Source: Candidatus Cohnella colombiensis
GTDB lineage: Bacteria; Bacillota; Bacilli; Paenibacillales; Paenibacillaceae
Direction of reading: 5' to 3'
DNA length: 64,000 nucleotides
Assembly (NCBI GenBank): GCA_029203125.1
Contig: CP119317.1
Location: 2,914,001-2,978,000 of the forward strand
Shown here: in pieces, positions 38,348-47,124 of the stretch
Numbering within the stretch: position 1 is the first letter of the stretch
Layout of the letters: every line of letters starts with the position of its first letter
The notes under the pieces: model-generated
What the model saw: only the letters and a program-made list of their open reading frames with translations
What the model was told of the DNA's origin: nothing
Database searches by the model: none
Translations under genes and position numbers: made by a program

Positions 38348-39802
38348 CTACTTCCTTACGAGCGACACACAGCACTCCACATGCCCCGTATGCGGGAACA
38401 TATCCACTGGTTGCACCTCAACTACACGATAACCACCATCCGCGAGCAACCGCAAATCTCGTGCGAGCGTTGCTGGATCACATGAAACATACACAATCCT
38501 CGCAGGCCAAAGCTCAAGCATAGTCGCAATGAGCGCCGGGTCACAGCCCTTACGCGGGGGATCAACAACGATCACATCGGGATCGATCCCTTGGGATTGC
38601 CAGCGTGGCATAACTACCTCAGCTGCGCCCACTTCAAACTCTGCGTTCGTAATCCCATTCAGCAGCGCATTGCGTCGCGCATCTTCTATCGCTTCAGGAA
38701 TAATCTCTACACCATATACTCGTCTAGCGTAGCGAGCGAGGAACAGTGTAATCGTCCCAATACCACAATATGCGTCCACAACTGTCTCTTCACCCGTTAA
38801 GTTCGCATATTCCACTGCAGTGCTATACAGCTTCTCTGTCTGCACCGGATTGACTTGGAAGAAAGAGCGAGCGGATATTGCAAATTGAAGACCATCTATT
38901 TCGTCGTAGATGACCTCTTCGCCCCAGAGCACACGTGTGGTATCACCAAATACAACCGAAGTTGCTGCAGTATTAACGTTCTGACAAATACTTACGACAT
39001 GAGGCGCCCGCTCGCGAATAAGTGAAACCCACTCCTGAGCGAGCGGGATATCGTGACCGTTCGTGACAAGCACTACCATCTGCTGCCCTGTCGTCACCGC
39101 GTGACGAACAACCACATGTCGCAGTAAACCGCGTCCCGTCTCGCGGTTATAAGCCGAAATGTCCAGCATCCGAGCCGCTTCCTTAACGATCCGAACGAGC
39201 TCTTCGTTCGGCTCCTGCTGGATGAGACATCGATCCATATCGACGATTTCATTGCTGCCCAGCTCGTAGAAGCCCCCGATCAAACCCGCTTCCCCTGAAC
39301 CGATCGGCACTTGCGCTTTATTGCGATAGCGCCACGGATCATCCATCCCGATTACAGGATGTACGATCACGCCTTCACCCTCACCATCCCCCACATCCTG
39401 AAGCTTGCCAATTCGCTGCAAGCTGTCCACGACCTGCTGACGCTTCCAACGTAGTTGCGCCTCATAACTCAGATGCTGCAGCTGACATCCGCCACAAGCC
39501 TCGTATATTGAACAAGGAGCATCTACACGCTCTGCACTCCTTGCAACTAGCTCAATCATCCGAGCACGTCCATACGTCTTACCAACGCTAACGACTTCAG
39601 CTCGGACTATTTCGCCAGGTAACGCCTCATGAACGAATAAGGTGTAGCCCTCATATCGGCCCACCCCTTCACCTTGATGCGTTAAACCTACAATTTCACA
39701 TTGCACAATTTGTCCAACAATAACGGGTACTCCTTGTAAGGATGCCGAAACTTCCAATCCCCGCTTACGACCTCGTACATTCCGATGATTCCGTCCACTC
39801 AT
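38348..39802 (-). CDS. rlmD: 23S rRNA (uracil-C5)-methyltransferase, RlmD/RlmCD family
   Basis: 484 residues. An N-terminal TRAM domain (about 27-85) is followed by the iron-sulfur cysteine cluster CSIYEACGGCQLQHL, a SAM-binding domain with DAYCGIGTITLFLA, the VDPPRKGCD motif and the catalytic YVSCDPATLARDL, in which Cys attacks the uracil ring. In Bacillus the YefA-type enzyme makes both m5U747 and m5U1939 (RlmCD); which site this one modifies cannot be read from sequence. The ATG overlaps the dgkB stop by 4 nt. The 3' end of this gene borders the STAND island, and a degenerate copy of it lies at 33 kb. Confidence 0.95.
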   Translation of the reverse strand: MSGRNHRNVRGRKRGLEVSASLQGVPVIVGQIVQCEIVGLTHQGEGVGRYEGYTLFVHEALPGEIVRAEVVSVGKTYGRARMIELVARSAERVDAPCSIYEACGGCQLQHLSYEAQLRWKRQQVVDSLQRIGKLQDVGDGEGEGVIVHPVIGMDDPWRYRNKAQVPIGSGEAGLIGGFYELGSNEIVDMDRCLIQQEPNEELVRIVKEAARMLDISAYNRETGRGLLRHVVVRHAVTTGQQMVVLVTNGHDIPLAQEWVSLIRERAPHVVSICQNVNTAATSVVFGDTTRVLWGEEVIYDEIDGLQFAISARSFFQVNPVQTEKLYSTAVEYANLTGEETVVDAYCGIGTITLFLARYARRVYGVEIIPEAIEDARRNALLNGITNAEFEVGAAEVVMPRWQSQGIDPDVIVVDPPRKGCDPALIATMLELWPARIVYVSCDPATLARDLRLLADGGYRVVEVQPVDMFPHTGHVECCVSLVRK

Positions 39803-40746
39803 AACTGTATAGCCCGCCCTGTTCCATGCTTACTGTATCTACTTTCACCATTTTCATCGACAATGACATGAAGATGTGCGGGCAGCAATTCGAACTCACA
39901 CGGCAACGTGCCCCCAAATTCTCCGTCCAAATTCAATTGAACACGATGATCGGAATGCACGGACAAGCGACTGCACTGAAAATGTATAATACGAGGATCA
40001 TTCAATATAGACTCTCCACGCATCACAAGCGTTGCGATTCGAATGAATTCTGCCAAGTTACACTTCCGTAAAGCAAGTACATCGAAAAGACCATCACCCG
40101 TTCGCGCGTTAGGGACGAGGCGATCAAAGCCAGCAACAGAATTGCTATTGGCAATAAGGAATAGCATAAATTCTTCATCGAATTCCCCTATACCTTCGGC
40201 ACTAATCTTCATCTGTGTCGGCTTCAAGTTCACAATCTTCTCTAAGCCCTTCATATAGTAAGCGAGCTGCCCCACCATCGTCTTCAGCCTGCTAGGCACT
40301 TCATAAGAAAGCTCGGTTAACGAACCGCCACCTGCAATATTAATGAACGAATTACCATTCGCTTTGCCTATATCTATTGGAATCGTATGACGCTTCGTAA
40401 TTAAATTACATGCATCTTCCCACTTACGCGGGATACCATGTGCTCTAGCGAAATCATTAGTCGTACCCATCGGTAAAATCCCTAGCGCTGGACGATGCGC
40501 CTTTCCAGTTAGCCCATGAACCACTTCATTCAATGTGCCATCGCCACCCGCAGCAATGACGATATCAAATCCACGATCTGCTGCATCGGATGCAGCCTTA
40601 GTTGCATCACCCTGTTCTTCTGTTGCGTGACAGGAAGTTTCAATTCCTCCACGCTCAAGACGCCGTAAAATCTCTGGTAGCTTTCGGCGAGCCTCTTCCC
40701 GACCAGAAGTAGGATTATAGATGAGTCGAGCTCGAATCGTTTGCAA
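39799..40746 (-). CDS. dgkB: Diacylglycerol kinase (DgkB type, DAGK catalytic domain)
   Basis: 315 residues from a TTG start (GAGGGGA 7 nt upstream). The N-terminal nucleotide-binding lobe has NPTSGREEARRKL and the hallmark GGDGTLNEVV, followed by LGILPMGTTNDFARA. The C-terminal beta-sandwich lobe includes ISAEG and the acidic LNLDGEFGG near the end. The enzyme phosphorylates diacylglycerol released by lipoteichoic acid synthesis, returning it to phospholipid. It is translationally coupled to rlmD, a common arrangement in this group. Confidence 0.93.
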   Translation of the reverse strand: MQTIRARLIYNPTSGREEARRKLPEILRRLERGGIETSCHATEEQGDATKAASDAADRGFDIVIAAGGDGTLNEVVHGLTGKAHRPALGILPMGTTNDFARAHGIPRKWEDACNLITKRHTIPIDIGKANGNSFINIAGGGSLTELSYEVPSRLKTMVGQLAYYMKGLEKIVNLKPTQMKISAEGIGEFDEEFMLFLIANSNSVAGFDRLVPNARTGDGLFDVLALRKCNLAEFIRIATLVMRGESILNDPRIIHFQCSRLSVHSDHRVQLNLDGEFGGTLPCEFELLPAHLHVIVDENGESRYSKHGTGRAIQL

Positions 40747-40786
40747 TACTGTTCCCCTCTTTACTCTTCATTCCTAATGATATGCT

Positions 40787-41557
40787 CTATTCAGCAACTT
40801 GCCAGTCGTTACATTGCCGTACTATCCAATCCACAATTCTAGGATGAGGCATATATGTACACCCATTATAAGCGCATGCTAATCCGCTTATTTGCTGAGG
40901 AATGACCGAATTTGTAAAATAGCCCTCACTTAAAAACATCGGAATAACGATAATCTCGTGCTTCGGCCATTTCTCGTGTAGCTCTGACCACCGTTGTCTC
41001 ACTTCCTCAAGCTGCAACAGCGCACCTATGCCATCACTATAGCCACCCTTGGCAACTATTTTACTCACTAATGATGCAATGCCTCGCTCCCACGCTTGTC
41101 TGAAACCTGTCTCTTTACTGCCATGACCAACAAGTAGAATACATTCTTGCTGCGCATTCGTTGAGAGCTGCTGTAATCGATCCATAATAATATCCACGAT
41201 CTCCGGTGCATCGTCCATTGGTTGTCCATAGCTTAACTTTACGCTCACATTGAATCGCTCAAGGTCTGTATCCGTTGCAGCGTGCGCATATGCACCTAAC
41301 GCCCATCCGATCTCATCCACGTGCGTACTTCCCGAAGATACAAACAGAGGGATTGCCAAAATATGTTCTACACCCGCTGCTTCCAAGCGATGAATCCCAT
41401 CTTGGATGAGTCTACCTTCCACCAATTCCAGAAAAGCTACCTCAACAAGTAAGCGATCGCCTATCAATTGCTTCACTGCATCAACTGCTTGATCAACGAG
41501 GGACACCCATTGTGATTCTCTAGATCCATGGCTAATGACCAATACCCCTAGCTTCAA
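40787..41557 (-). CDS. CbiX-type sirohydrochlorin chelatase family protein
   Basis: 256 residues from a TTG start preceded by GGGGGAA. Two CbiX-like halves are visible: ISHGSRESQW with SSGSTHVDEI in the first, and VGHGSKETGF with IPMFLSEGYFTN in the second; the histidines are the metal-binding ligands of this chelatase class. Members insert cobalt or iron into sirohydrochlorin for cobalamin or siroheme. No other tetrapyrrole genes are close, so the metal and pathway are open. It lies 40 bp upstream of dgkB on the same strand and may be cotranscribed with it. Confidence 0.85.
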   Translation of the reverse strand: MKLGVLVISHGSRESQWVSLVDQAVDAVKQLIGDRLLVEVAFLELVEGRLIQDGIHRLEAAGVEHILAIPLFVSSGSTHVDEIGWALGAYAHAATDTDLERFNVSVKLSYGQPMDDAPEIVDIIMDRLQQLSTNAQQECILLVGHGSKETGFRQAWERGIASLVSKIVAKGGYSDGIGALLQLEEVRQRWSELHEKWPKHEIIVIPMFLSEGYFTNSVIPQQISGLACAYNGCTYMPHPRIVDWIVRQCNDWQVAE

Positions 41558-41656
41558 GACATGATTCCCCCAATATCTCCCACTAGCTATACACTATGTC
41601 ATTCATGCTATCGAATCGTTAACTCAATGTCAACGTTAGAGGACAGTCATAAGAGA

Positions 41657-41686
41657 AAACCACCAAGCGCAGGCGCTTGGTGGTTT
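41657..41686 (-). terminator. Terminator of the LplBC-type transporter operon
   Basis: AAACCACCAAGCG and CGCTTGGTGGTTT form a perfect 13-bp stem with a 4-nt loop, 28 bp past the lipoprotein stop; the minus strand continues TTTTCTCTTATG. Confidence 0.92.
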
Positions 41687-41713
41687 CGCAAGCAATCCGG
41701 AGATTGCTATTTA

Positions 41714-43309
41714 TTATTTCGCTGCAAGGAATGCATTAAGTTGATTTTGCTTCTCAGCAATAACTTCTCCAAGTCCATTGTCATTCAGCTTCTTGAAGTA
41801 CTCGTCAGCCTTAGCAGGATCGATTGAACCTGTATCAAGACCTGGATCGAACTCCTTACGGATGTTCAATTGTACAGAAGCTTGTGAGCTAATTGGCTCA
41901 GAGTTCAAAGTGAAACCAAGAGCTGGGGAGTTTTTAGCATCTGTGTTGAATGCTTTGAACAGTTCCCATTTGTTTGGATCTTCGTTAGACCAAATGTAGT
42001 TCAAGAATTGGCTACCGAACATCCATGAAGCACCGATTGCATAGTTAGGCGTGTTATCTGTAGCAGTGATGATTTCACCGTTACGAGTATAGTGGTCGCC
42101 TTCGATACCGAAGTTGAGCAAGTTGTTCAACGTCTTGTCAGTGTGAAGCAAGTTGATGAACATCATAGCACGCTCAGGGTTTTTGGAAGTCGTCGTAATA
42201 CCCAACATGGAACCTGCAGTTTCACCAGTGGAAACTGTACGGTCAGTCATATTGATTTGTTTCAGCTTACCTTGAAGGTTAGCTGCAGTTGCAACTTCAG
42301 CGTCTTTACCAGGTTTAAGTGGGAACACGCCCATGAACACATTACCAGCTTTCATTGCATCTTGCGGTGAAAGTTGAGCTGTAGCTGCATCTTTGTTGAT
42401 GAAGCCCTTTTGGAAGAAGTCACGTGTAATGTTCAACGTTTCTTTGTATACTGGGAAGTCGATACGAGCTTTAACAGTTGTATCTGTTCCGTTCTTCAAA
42501 ACTACACCTTCGATGTTGTTATCGCCGAGGTGGTCATATTTTGCAAAATAGTGAGAGTTGAAGTTTTCTCCGTCTTTCAAGTAAAGAGTAGTCAACTCAG
42601 GTTTTTTCGCATGTACTGCAGCCAAGATTGGCTCAAGATCAGCAATTGTCTTAACAGCGTCAAGCTGAGCAGTCAAACCAAGCTCTTCAGCGATATCTGT
42701 ACGGTAGATTACGCCACCTTGTTCAGCAAGCTCTTTGTTTGTTGGAATTGCATAGTTGAAGCCATTGATCTTAGCACCAGCAAGGAAAGCAGGTGGCAAT
42801 GTTTCAAGAATGCCTTGGCCATAAGTTTCAAGCAGATTGCCATACTTGCCAGCAGGATCGTTCAGTGCCAAAAATGCGCCTTTAGCAACATTGTTTGAGT
42901 GACCGTTCCATGAAGCAGTGAACAAGATGTCCATTTCTTCACGACCAGCGATTGCAAGGTTGATCTTGTTATCCCATTGTCCCCAATCGATCATGTTGAT
43001 GTCGATTTTAGCGTTGATTTTGTCTTTCAAGTAAGCGTTCAATGCTTCTTCTACTTTCTTCTCGTCCTTAGGAGCAGTACCTGGGAAAGTGATAGAAAGC
43101 GTTACTTCTGGAAGATCTGCTGCATTTACTTCAGTTGCTGCTGATGATGACTCGCTACCTTTGGACTCAGTAGCTGCTTTGGATGGAGAAGAACCAGAAT
43201 CCTTGCTGTCGTTGTTTTTGCTTCCACAGCCAGCAAGTACAACAGAAATTGTGAGTACCACTGCAAGAATCATAAGATAAGACTTGCCAAGTTTGCTCTT
43301 TCTAAGCAT
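41714..43309 (-). CDS. Oligosaccharide-binding lipoprotein of an LplABC-type ABC importer (DUF3502 family)
   Basis: 531 residues; GGGAGGCAACACA precedes the ATG. A signal peptide ends in lipobox VVLAGC, followed by a Ser/Thr/Lys-rich flexible linker and a two-lobe family 1 binding protein. The hallmarks of the LipO/YtcQ-like group are present: AGREEMDILFTASWNG, IPTNKELAEQGGVIYR, and the C-terminal GFTLNSEPISSQ with DEYFKKLND of DUF3502. It is the last gene of an operon with two permeases, and the two-component genes lie just upstream. No ATPase is encoded here; importers of this class usually share an MsmX-type ATPase encoded elsewhere. The sugar is unknown, plausibly a plant polysaccharide fragment. 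Confidence 0.92.
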   Translation of the reverse strand: MLRKSKLGKSYLMILAVVLTISVVLAGCGSKNNDSKDSGSSPSKAATESKGSESSSAATEVNAADLPEVTLSITFPGTAPKDEKKVEEALNAYLKDKINAKIDINMIDWGQWDNKINLAIAGREEMDILFTASWNGHSNNVAKGAFLALNDPAGKYGNLLETYGQGILETLPPAFLAGAKINGFNYAIPTNKELAEQGGVIYRTDIAEELGLTAQLDAVKTIADLEPILAAVHAKKPELTTLYLKDGENFNSHYFAKYDHLGDNNIEGVVLKNGTDTTVKARIDFPVYKETLNITRDFFQKGFINKDAATAQLSPQDAMKAGNVFMGVFPLKPGKDAEVATAANLQGKLKQINMTDRTVSTGETAGSMLGITTTSKNPERAMMFINLLHTDKTLNNLLNFGIEGDHYTRNGEIITATDNTPNYAIGASWMFGSQFLNYIWSNEDPNKWELFKAFNTDAKNSPALGFTLNSEPISSQASVQLNIRKEFDPGLDTGSIDPAKADEYFKKLNDNGLGEVIAEKQNQLNAFLAAK

Positions 43310-43348
43310 TGTGTTGCCTCCCTTTTTTGGATGAAAATTATATGCTCA

Positions 43349-43366
43349 ACCGGCCGGTAACCGGTA
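43349..43366. repeat. ACCGG palindromes between permease and binding-protein genes
   Basis: ACCGGCCGGT is a perfect 10-bp palindrome immediately followed by AACCGGT. A hairpin between permease and binding-protein genes is often used to stabilise or separately process the binding-protein message; here that is only a suggestion. Confidence 0.35.
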
Positions 43367-43405
43367 GAAGCCTAGCTCGGATATACCTTTAACAATAAGT
43401 GTTAC

Positions 43406-44335
43406 TTAACCCTTAACTGCACCTACCGTCAATCCTGAAACAAAGTAACGTTGGAAGAACGGATAAGCGAAGATGATCGGGCCGACGCCTACAATCGCCA
43501 TTGCCATACGTGCAGTTTCACTTGGCATTGTGAATCCTGGATTCGCCTGTAGGATCGCTGAGTATGCAGCAGAGTTCGCACTCAAGTACTGAATATCAAG
43601 CAACGCCTCATACATTCGGAACTGAATACTGATTGTCTCATTATCGGTAATGAACAAGAGACTATTAAACCAGTCATTCCAATACCCTAAAGTACATAGT
43701 AACCCAACAGAAGCGATTACAGGTAATGAAAGCGGGAGTACGATTCCGAAGAAGATCCTGAGTTCACCGGCTCCATCGATCTTGGCTGACTCCAGCACTT
43801 CTACTGGGATGGAGTTAGAGAAGAACGTTCGAATCAAGATAACGAAAAACCCTTGTATGAACAGCGGCATCATCAGTACGAATAACGTATTTCTCAAATC
43901 GAGCACTTGCGAGTACATCAGATAGTAAGGTACAAGTCCACCATTGAACAAAATCGTGAAGAACATGATGAACGAGAAGATGTTGCGATGCTTAAAGTCT
44001 TTTCGAGAGATTGGATAAGCGAACAGCGTCATCATCAGCATAGCAATTGCAGTACCTACTACCGTGACGAAGATCGATATCCCATATGACTTAACTACTG
44101 GCTGCCAATCATTCAGCAGGAACTTGTAAGCTTCTAGACTGAATTTCTCCGGCCAAAACTTATAGCCGTTAATGAGTACTTGCTTCTCATCAGAGAAGGA
44201 AACACTGATTAGTAGAAAGAGTGGAATAATACATAGTATAGAGTAGATCCAGAACATAAAGTTGACAAGGAAGTTCGGACCTTTGGATAGCTGATTGACT
44301 TCATAGAACTTTTTCTTCGATGTTAGGGTTGCCAT
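43406..44335 (-). CDS. Carbohydrate ABC transporter permease (LplC/MalG type)
   Basis: 309-residue inner-membrane subunit with six predicted helices. The EAA loop that docks on the ATPase is at VLESAKIDGAGELRIFFGIVLPLSLP. GGAGG lies 9 nt before the ATG. The N-terminal WIYSILCIIPLFLLISVSFSD and the sequence YKFWPEKFSLEAYKFLL are typical of the LplC subgroup of CUT1 importers. It begins 20 bp after the first permease and 97 bp before the binding protein. Confidence 0.93.
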   Translation of the reverse strand: MATLTSKKKFYEVNQLSKGPNFLVNFMFWIYSILCIIPLFLLISVSFSDEKQVLINGYKFWPEKFSLEAYKFLLNDWQPVVKSYGISIFVTVVGTAIAMLMMTLFAYPISRKDFKHRNIFSFIMFFTILFNGGLVPYYLMYSQVLDLRNTLFVLMMPLFIQGFFVILIRTFFSNSIPVEVLESAKIDGAGELRIFFGIVLPLSLPVIASVGLLCTLGYWNDWFNSLLFITDNETISIQFRMYEALLDIQYLSANSAAYSAILQANPGFTMPSETARMAMAIVGVGPIIFAYPFFQRYFVSGLTVGAVKG

Positions 44336-44355
44336 TGGGAATTTCCTCCTTCTTG

Positions 44356-45342
44356 TTAGAACAGGGCGTCGTCTTTACTAATTCGACGAATGATCAAGTT
44401 GGATCCGAATACGAGCAAGAAGCCGATGATCGCTTGATAAAACCCTGCGGCTGATGACAGCCCAATGTTACCGGTGACCAAGAAGCCCTGATATACGTAG
44501 GTGTCAATAATTAACGTCGTTTCATAGAGCGCCCCTGCATTCCGTGTAACGTTGAAGAACATCCCAAAGTCTGCATAGAATATTTTACCGATCTGGAGCA
44601 CTGTCAGAGTAATAATAACGGGACGAATAAGTGGAATCGTAACGCTCCAAATTTGCCTCCACCTCGATGCGCCATCAATTGTAGCTGCTTCGTAGTACTC
44701 TTTATCAATACCGATAATGGCAGCTAGATATAGGACAGCATACCATCCAATCCCTTTCCATACGTTTAGGATCGGAAGAATGAGCGGCCACCATGTCGAA
44801 TCGGAATACCACATCACATCTTCAGCACCAAACCATTTCAGTACCGTCATATTCATAATTCCTAAGCTCGGATTCAAGAACGCGTATACGAGATAGCTTA
44901 CGATTACCCAAGAAAGGAAGAACGGGAGAAACATTATCGATTGGTGGAGCTTTGCTAGTCGCTTGCTACGCATCATATTGAACAAGAGCGCGGCCCCTAC
45001 GCCGATGACTAGATTTAGGATGATAAATACAACGTTATACAACACTGTGTTCCGTGTTATTCTCCATGCATCGCTTGTCTTGAACAGAAATTCGAAGTTT
45101 TTCCAACCTACCCATTTGCCATTAACGAAGTTTTCAATGAAGCTGCTTGATTCATAAGTGATCTTCTTGAAGGCGATAATCGATCCTACCATTGGAATAT
45201 AGTTGTTAAGTAAAATTACGATTAGAGCAGGTGCCATCATGAGATAAAATATGCCGTATTTTGACCAGTAGCCTTGATTGAGCGCTTTGACCTTTTTCGG
45301 CTTTGTTGGCACGACTGTTGGAGCCGCTTGTTCCATATCCAT
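44356..45342 (-). CDS. Carbohydrate ABC transporter permease (LplB/MalF type)
   Basis: 328 residues from ATG 45342 (AAGGA 5 nt upstream; a GTG lies one codon before). Six hydrophobic segments; the EAA loop is YYEAATIDGASRWRQIWSVTIPLIRP. The extracytoplasmic loop after the first helix (FKKITYESSSFIENFVNGKWVGWKNFEFLF) marks the LplB subgroup. First gene of the three-gene importer operon; its promoter region contains paired CACAATTGTG palindromes (45432-45463), probable control sites. Confidence 0.93.
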   Translation of the reverse strand: MDMEQAAPTVVPTKPKKVKALNQGYWSKYGIFYLMMAPALIVILLNNYIPMVGSIIAFKKITYESSSFIENFVNGKWVGWKNFEFLFKTSDAWRITRNTVLYNVVFIILNLVIGVGAALLFNMMRSKRLAKLHQSIMFLPFFLSWVIVSYLVYAFLNPSLGIMNMTVLKWFGAEDVMWYSDSTWWPLILPILNVWKGIGWYAVLYLAAIIGIDKEYYEAATIDGASRWRQIWSVTIPLIRPVIITLTVLQIGKIFYADFGMFFNVTRNAGALYETTLIIDTYVYQGFLVTGNIGLSSAAGFYQAIIGFLLVFGSNLIIRRISKDDALF

Positions 45343-45431
45343 CACAATCCTTATCTCTAGTTATGCTGTTCTGTAGCTTTATTTTACAGAGTCACAACTT
45401 TCCCCGCTATCTACTAAGGTGACTGACATAG

Positions 45432-45464
45432 CACAATTGTGACTTTTTGGAATCACAATTGTGA
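45432..45464. promoter_or_regulatory. Paired CACAATTGTG operator-like palindromes upstream of the importer operon
   Basis: CACAATTGTG occurs at 45432-45441 and 45454-45463, centre to centre 22 bp, two helical turns; the second extends to the 12-bp palindrome TCACAATTGTGA and both are followed by AC. They sit about 90-120 bp upstream of the first permease start and directly beyond the yesN-type gene. The most obvious ligand is the AraC-type response regulator encoded next door, although those usually bind direct repeats. Confidence 0.6.
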
Positions 45465-45493
45465 CATCCACATCAATAAGTACAATAAGGAAA

Positions 45494-45513
45494 GGGCGGT
45501 CCAATGACCGCCC
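45494..45513 (-). terminator. Terminator of the two-component operon
   Basis: GGGCGGTC-CAAT-GACCGCCC is a perfect 8-bp stem located 7 bp past the response-regulator stop; the minus strand continues CTTTCCTTATTG. Confidence 0.85.
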
Positions 45514-45519
45514 CTACAT

Positions 45520-47124
45520 TCATGGCATATTCTGATTTTTTTTGCGATACTCCTGAGGAGTTAACCCCGTTACCTTCTTAAATAGCTTGGCGAAATAAGA
45601 GAAGTGCATATAGCCCAAACCTTCTGCGATGTTGCTAATCTTATCATTCGTCTCAATCAACAGCTTCTTCACTTTTTCAATCTTCATCTGCACAATGTAA
45701 TCAGATAGCGATAGCCCTGTTTCTTTGCGAAACAGTCTGGATAGATAGGCTGGATTACGGTATACAATATTGGCTATGTCATCACGACTTAGCTCTTGAT
45801 GAAGATTGTCTTGGATGTAAGCTTGAATCTTCGTAATAATTGCCGACGTATCGCGCCCTCGATCAGCAATCGCTTGTCCAGCTTTATTCAACACTTTACA
45901 TGCCCATGTTTGCATAAGTGCTGGTGTTCGCACCGACTGGCCTTCTTGCATTTCCTGAGCAGTAATAAGGTCATAGATAGATAACCCTTTGCGATTCGCG
46001 GCTTGGTAGAGGAGATGCATGAAGCTATAATAAAATAATTCCAGCGTCTCTCGACTAGAGGATTCCATTGCGAATTGATTCAATGTCGTATCAATACTCC
46101 GAGCTAGCTCCTCGAAATTGCTATTGTCGAGCATGGCTGCCCACTCCGAGAAATGAGGTAGCGATGCTCCTCCTACCCCTGAAACCACTTCATTATTATG
46201 CGTACTATCTATGACGGTCTGTGGTGACGACACATTAGCACGCTCTAACTGTGTCAATCGATCTAATGCTGAAGTAAGGTCACCAATCCTAACAGGCTCA
46301 CCTACATAGCAAGATACTCGACAGTGAAAATAATCATTACACGCTCGCACATACTGCGCACATTGAGCCATCAACTTTTGACGATCCAATTGTTCATCAT
46401 ATAGAAGAACAAGGTTCAACTCGTTACGATCCTGCATGATGGTACCCGCATGATCACCTAATATGATCTCAGAAGCGGCTTTGCGAACCGCGTATTCCAT
46501 AATACTTTCATCACGATCATCTAGCTCTACCTCCCAGTGCTCTACACTAAGAAGCACAGGCAACACTCGTCCATCTGCCTCGAGAGGTATATCGTACAGT
46601 GCCAACTCGCGATTCAAACGATTAGCAGATGACAAAGATTTGCCAAGCAGAACATCTTGCCAGAATCGTTCCACGAGAATCGGTAGCTGTTGTGTCCATT
46701 GGGTACGATATTCATCTAATGTATTCTCAAAATTCATTTGCTCTCGACGACGCTCTATCTCTTCAATCGCACGACGAACGATATCCTTCAGGACACTATG
46801 ATCAACCGGCTTCAGCACATAATCGAAACAGCCTTGCTGTAAAGCTTCTTGCGCATATTCAAATCGTGCATGACCTGTAAGAAACACAGTCAACGTGTTC
46901 GGGGCAATTTCGCGAATTTGACGAAGCAGCGCAATCCCGTTCTGGCCCGGCATCTCAATATCAGAGATAACAAGATCAACCTGATGCTGCTGGATGTGGC
47001 GCATCGCCTCAGCAACATTTTCCGCCTCAAGGATGGTTCCGATCGGAAGATCGCTCCAGTCAATTCCTTGTGTAATTCCTTTCAATGCATAGATCTCGTC
47101 ATCTACGACTAGCATCGTCAGCAT
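45520..47124 (-). CDS. AraC-family response regulator (YesN type)
   Basis: 534 residues; AAGGAGG precedes the ATG. The receiver domain (1-120) has acidic D8-D9, phospho-acceptor D55 (VISDIEMPG), T83 and K105. A 300-residue central region of unknown fold follows, then two AraC HTH motifs at the C-terminus (NIVYRNPAYLSRLFRKETG and AEGLGYMHFSYFAKLFKKVTG), ending QEYRKKN. It overlaps the kinase gene by 26 bp, which signals coupled translation. Members activate adjacent CUT1 sugar importers in response to extracellular oligosaccharide, and the importer operon directly follows on the same strand. Confidence 0.94.
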   Translation of the reverse strand: MLTMLVVDDEIYALKGITQGIDWSDLPIGTILEAENVAEAMRHIQQHQVDLVISDIEMPGQNGIALLRQIREIAPNTLTVFLTGHARFEYAQEALQQGCFDYVLKPVDHSVLKDIVRRAIEEIERRREQMNFENTLDEYRTQWTQQLPILVERFWQDVLLGKSLSSANRLNRELALYDIPLEADGRVLPVLLSVEHWEVELDDRDESIMEYAVRKAASEIILGDHAGTIMQDRNELNLVLLYDEQLDRQKLMAQCAQYVRACNDYFHCRVSCYVGEPVRIGDLTSALDRLTQLERANVSSPQTVIDSTHNNEVVSGVGGASLPHFSEWAAMLDNSNFEELARSIDTTLNQFAMESSSRETLELFYYSFMHLLYQAANRKGLSIYDLITAQEMQEGQSVRTPALMQTWACKVLNKAGQAIADRGRDTSAIITKIQAYIQDNLHQELSRDDIANIVYRNPAYLSRLFRKETGLSLSDYIVQMKIEKVKKLLIETNDKISNIAEGLGYMHFSYFAKLFKKVTGLTPQEYRKKNQNMP

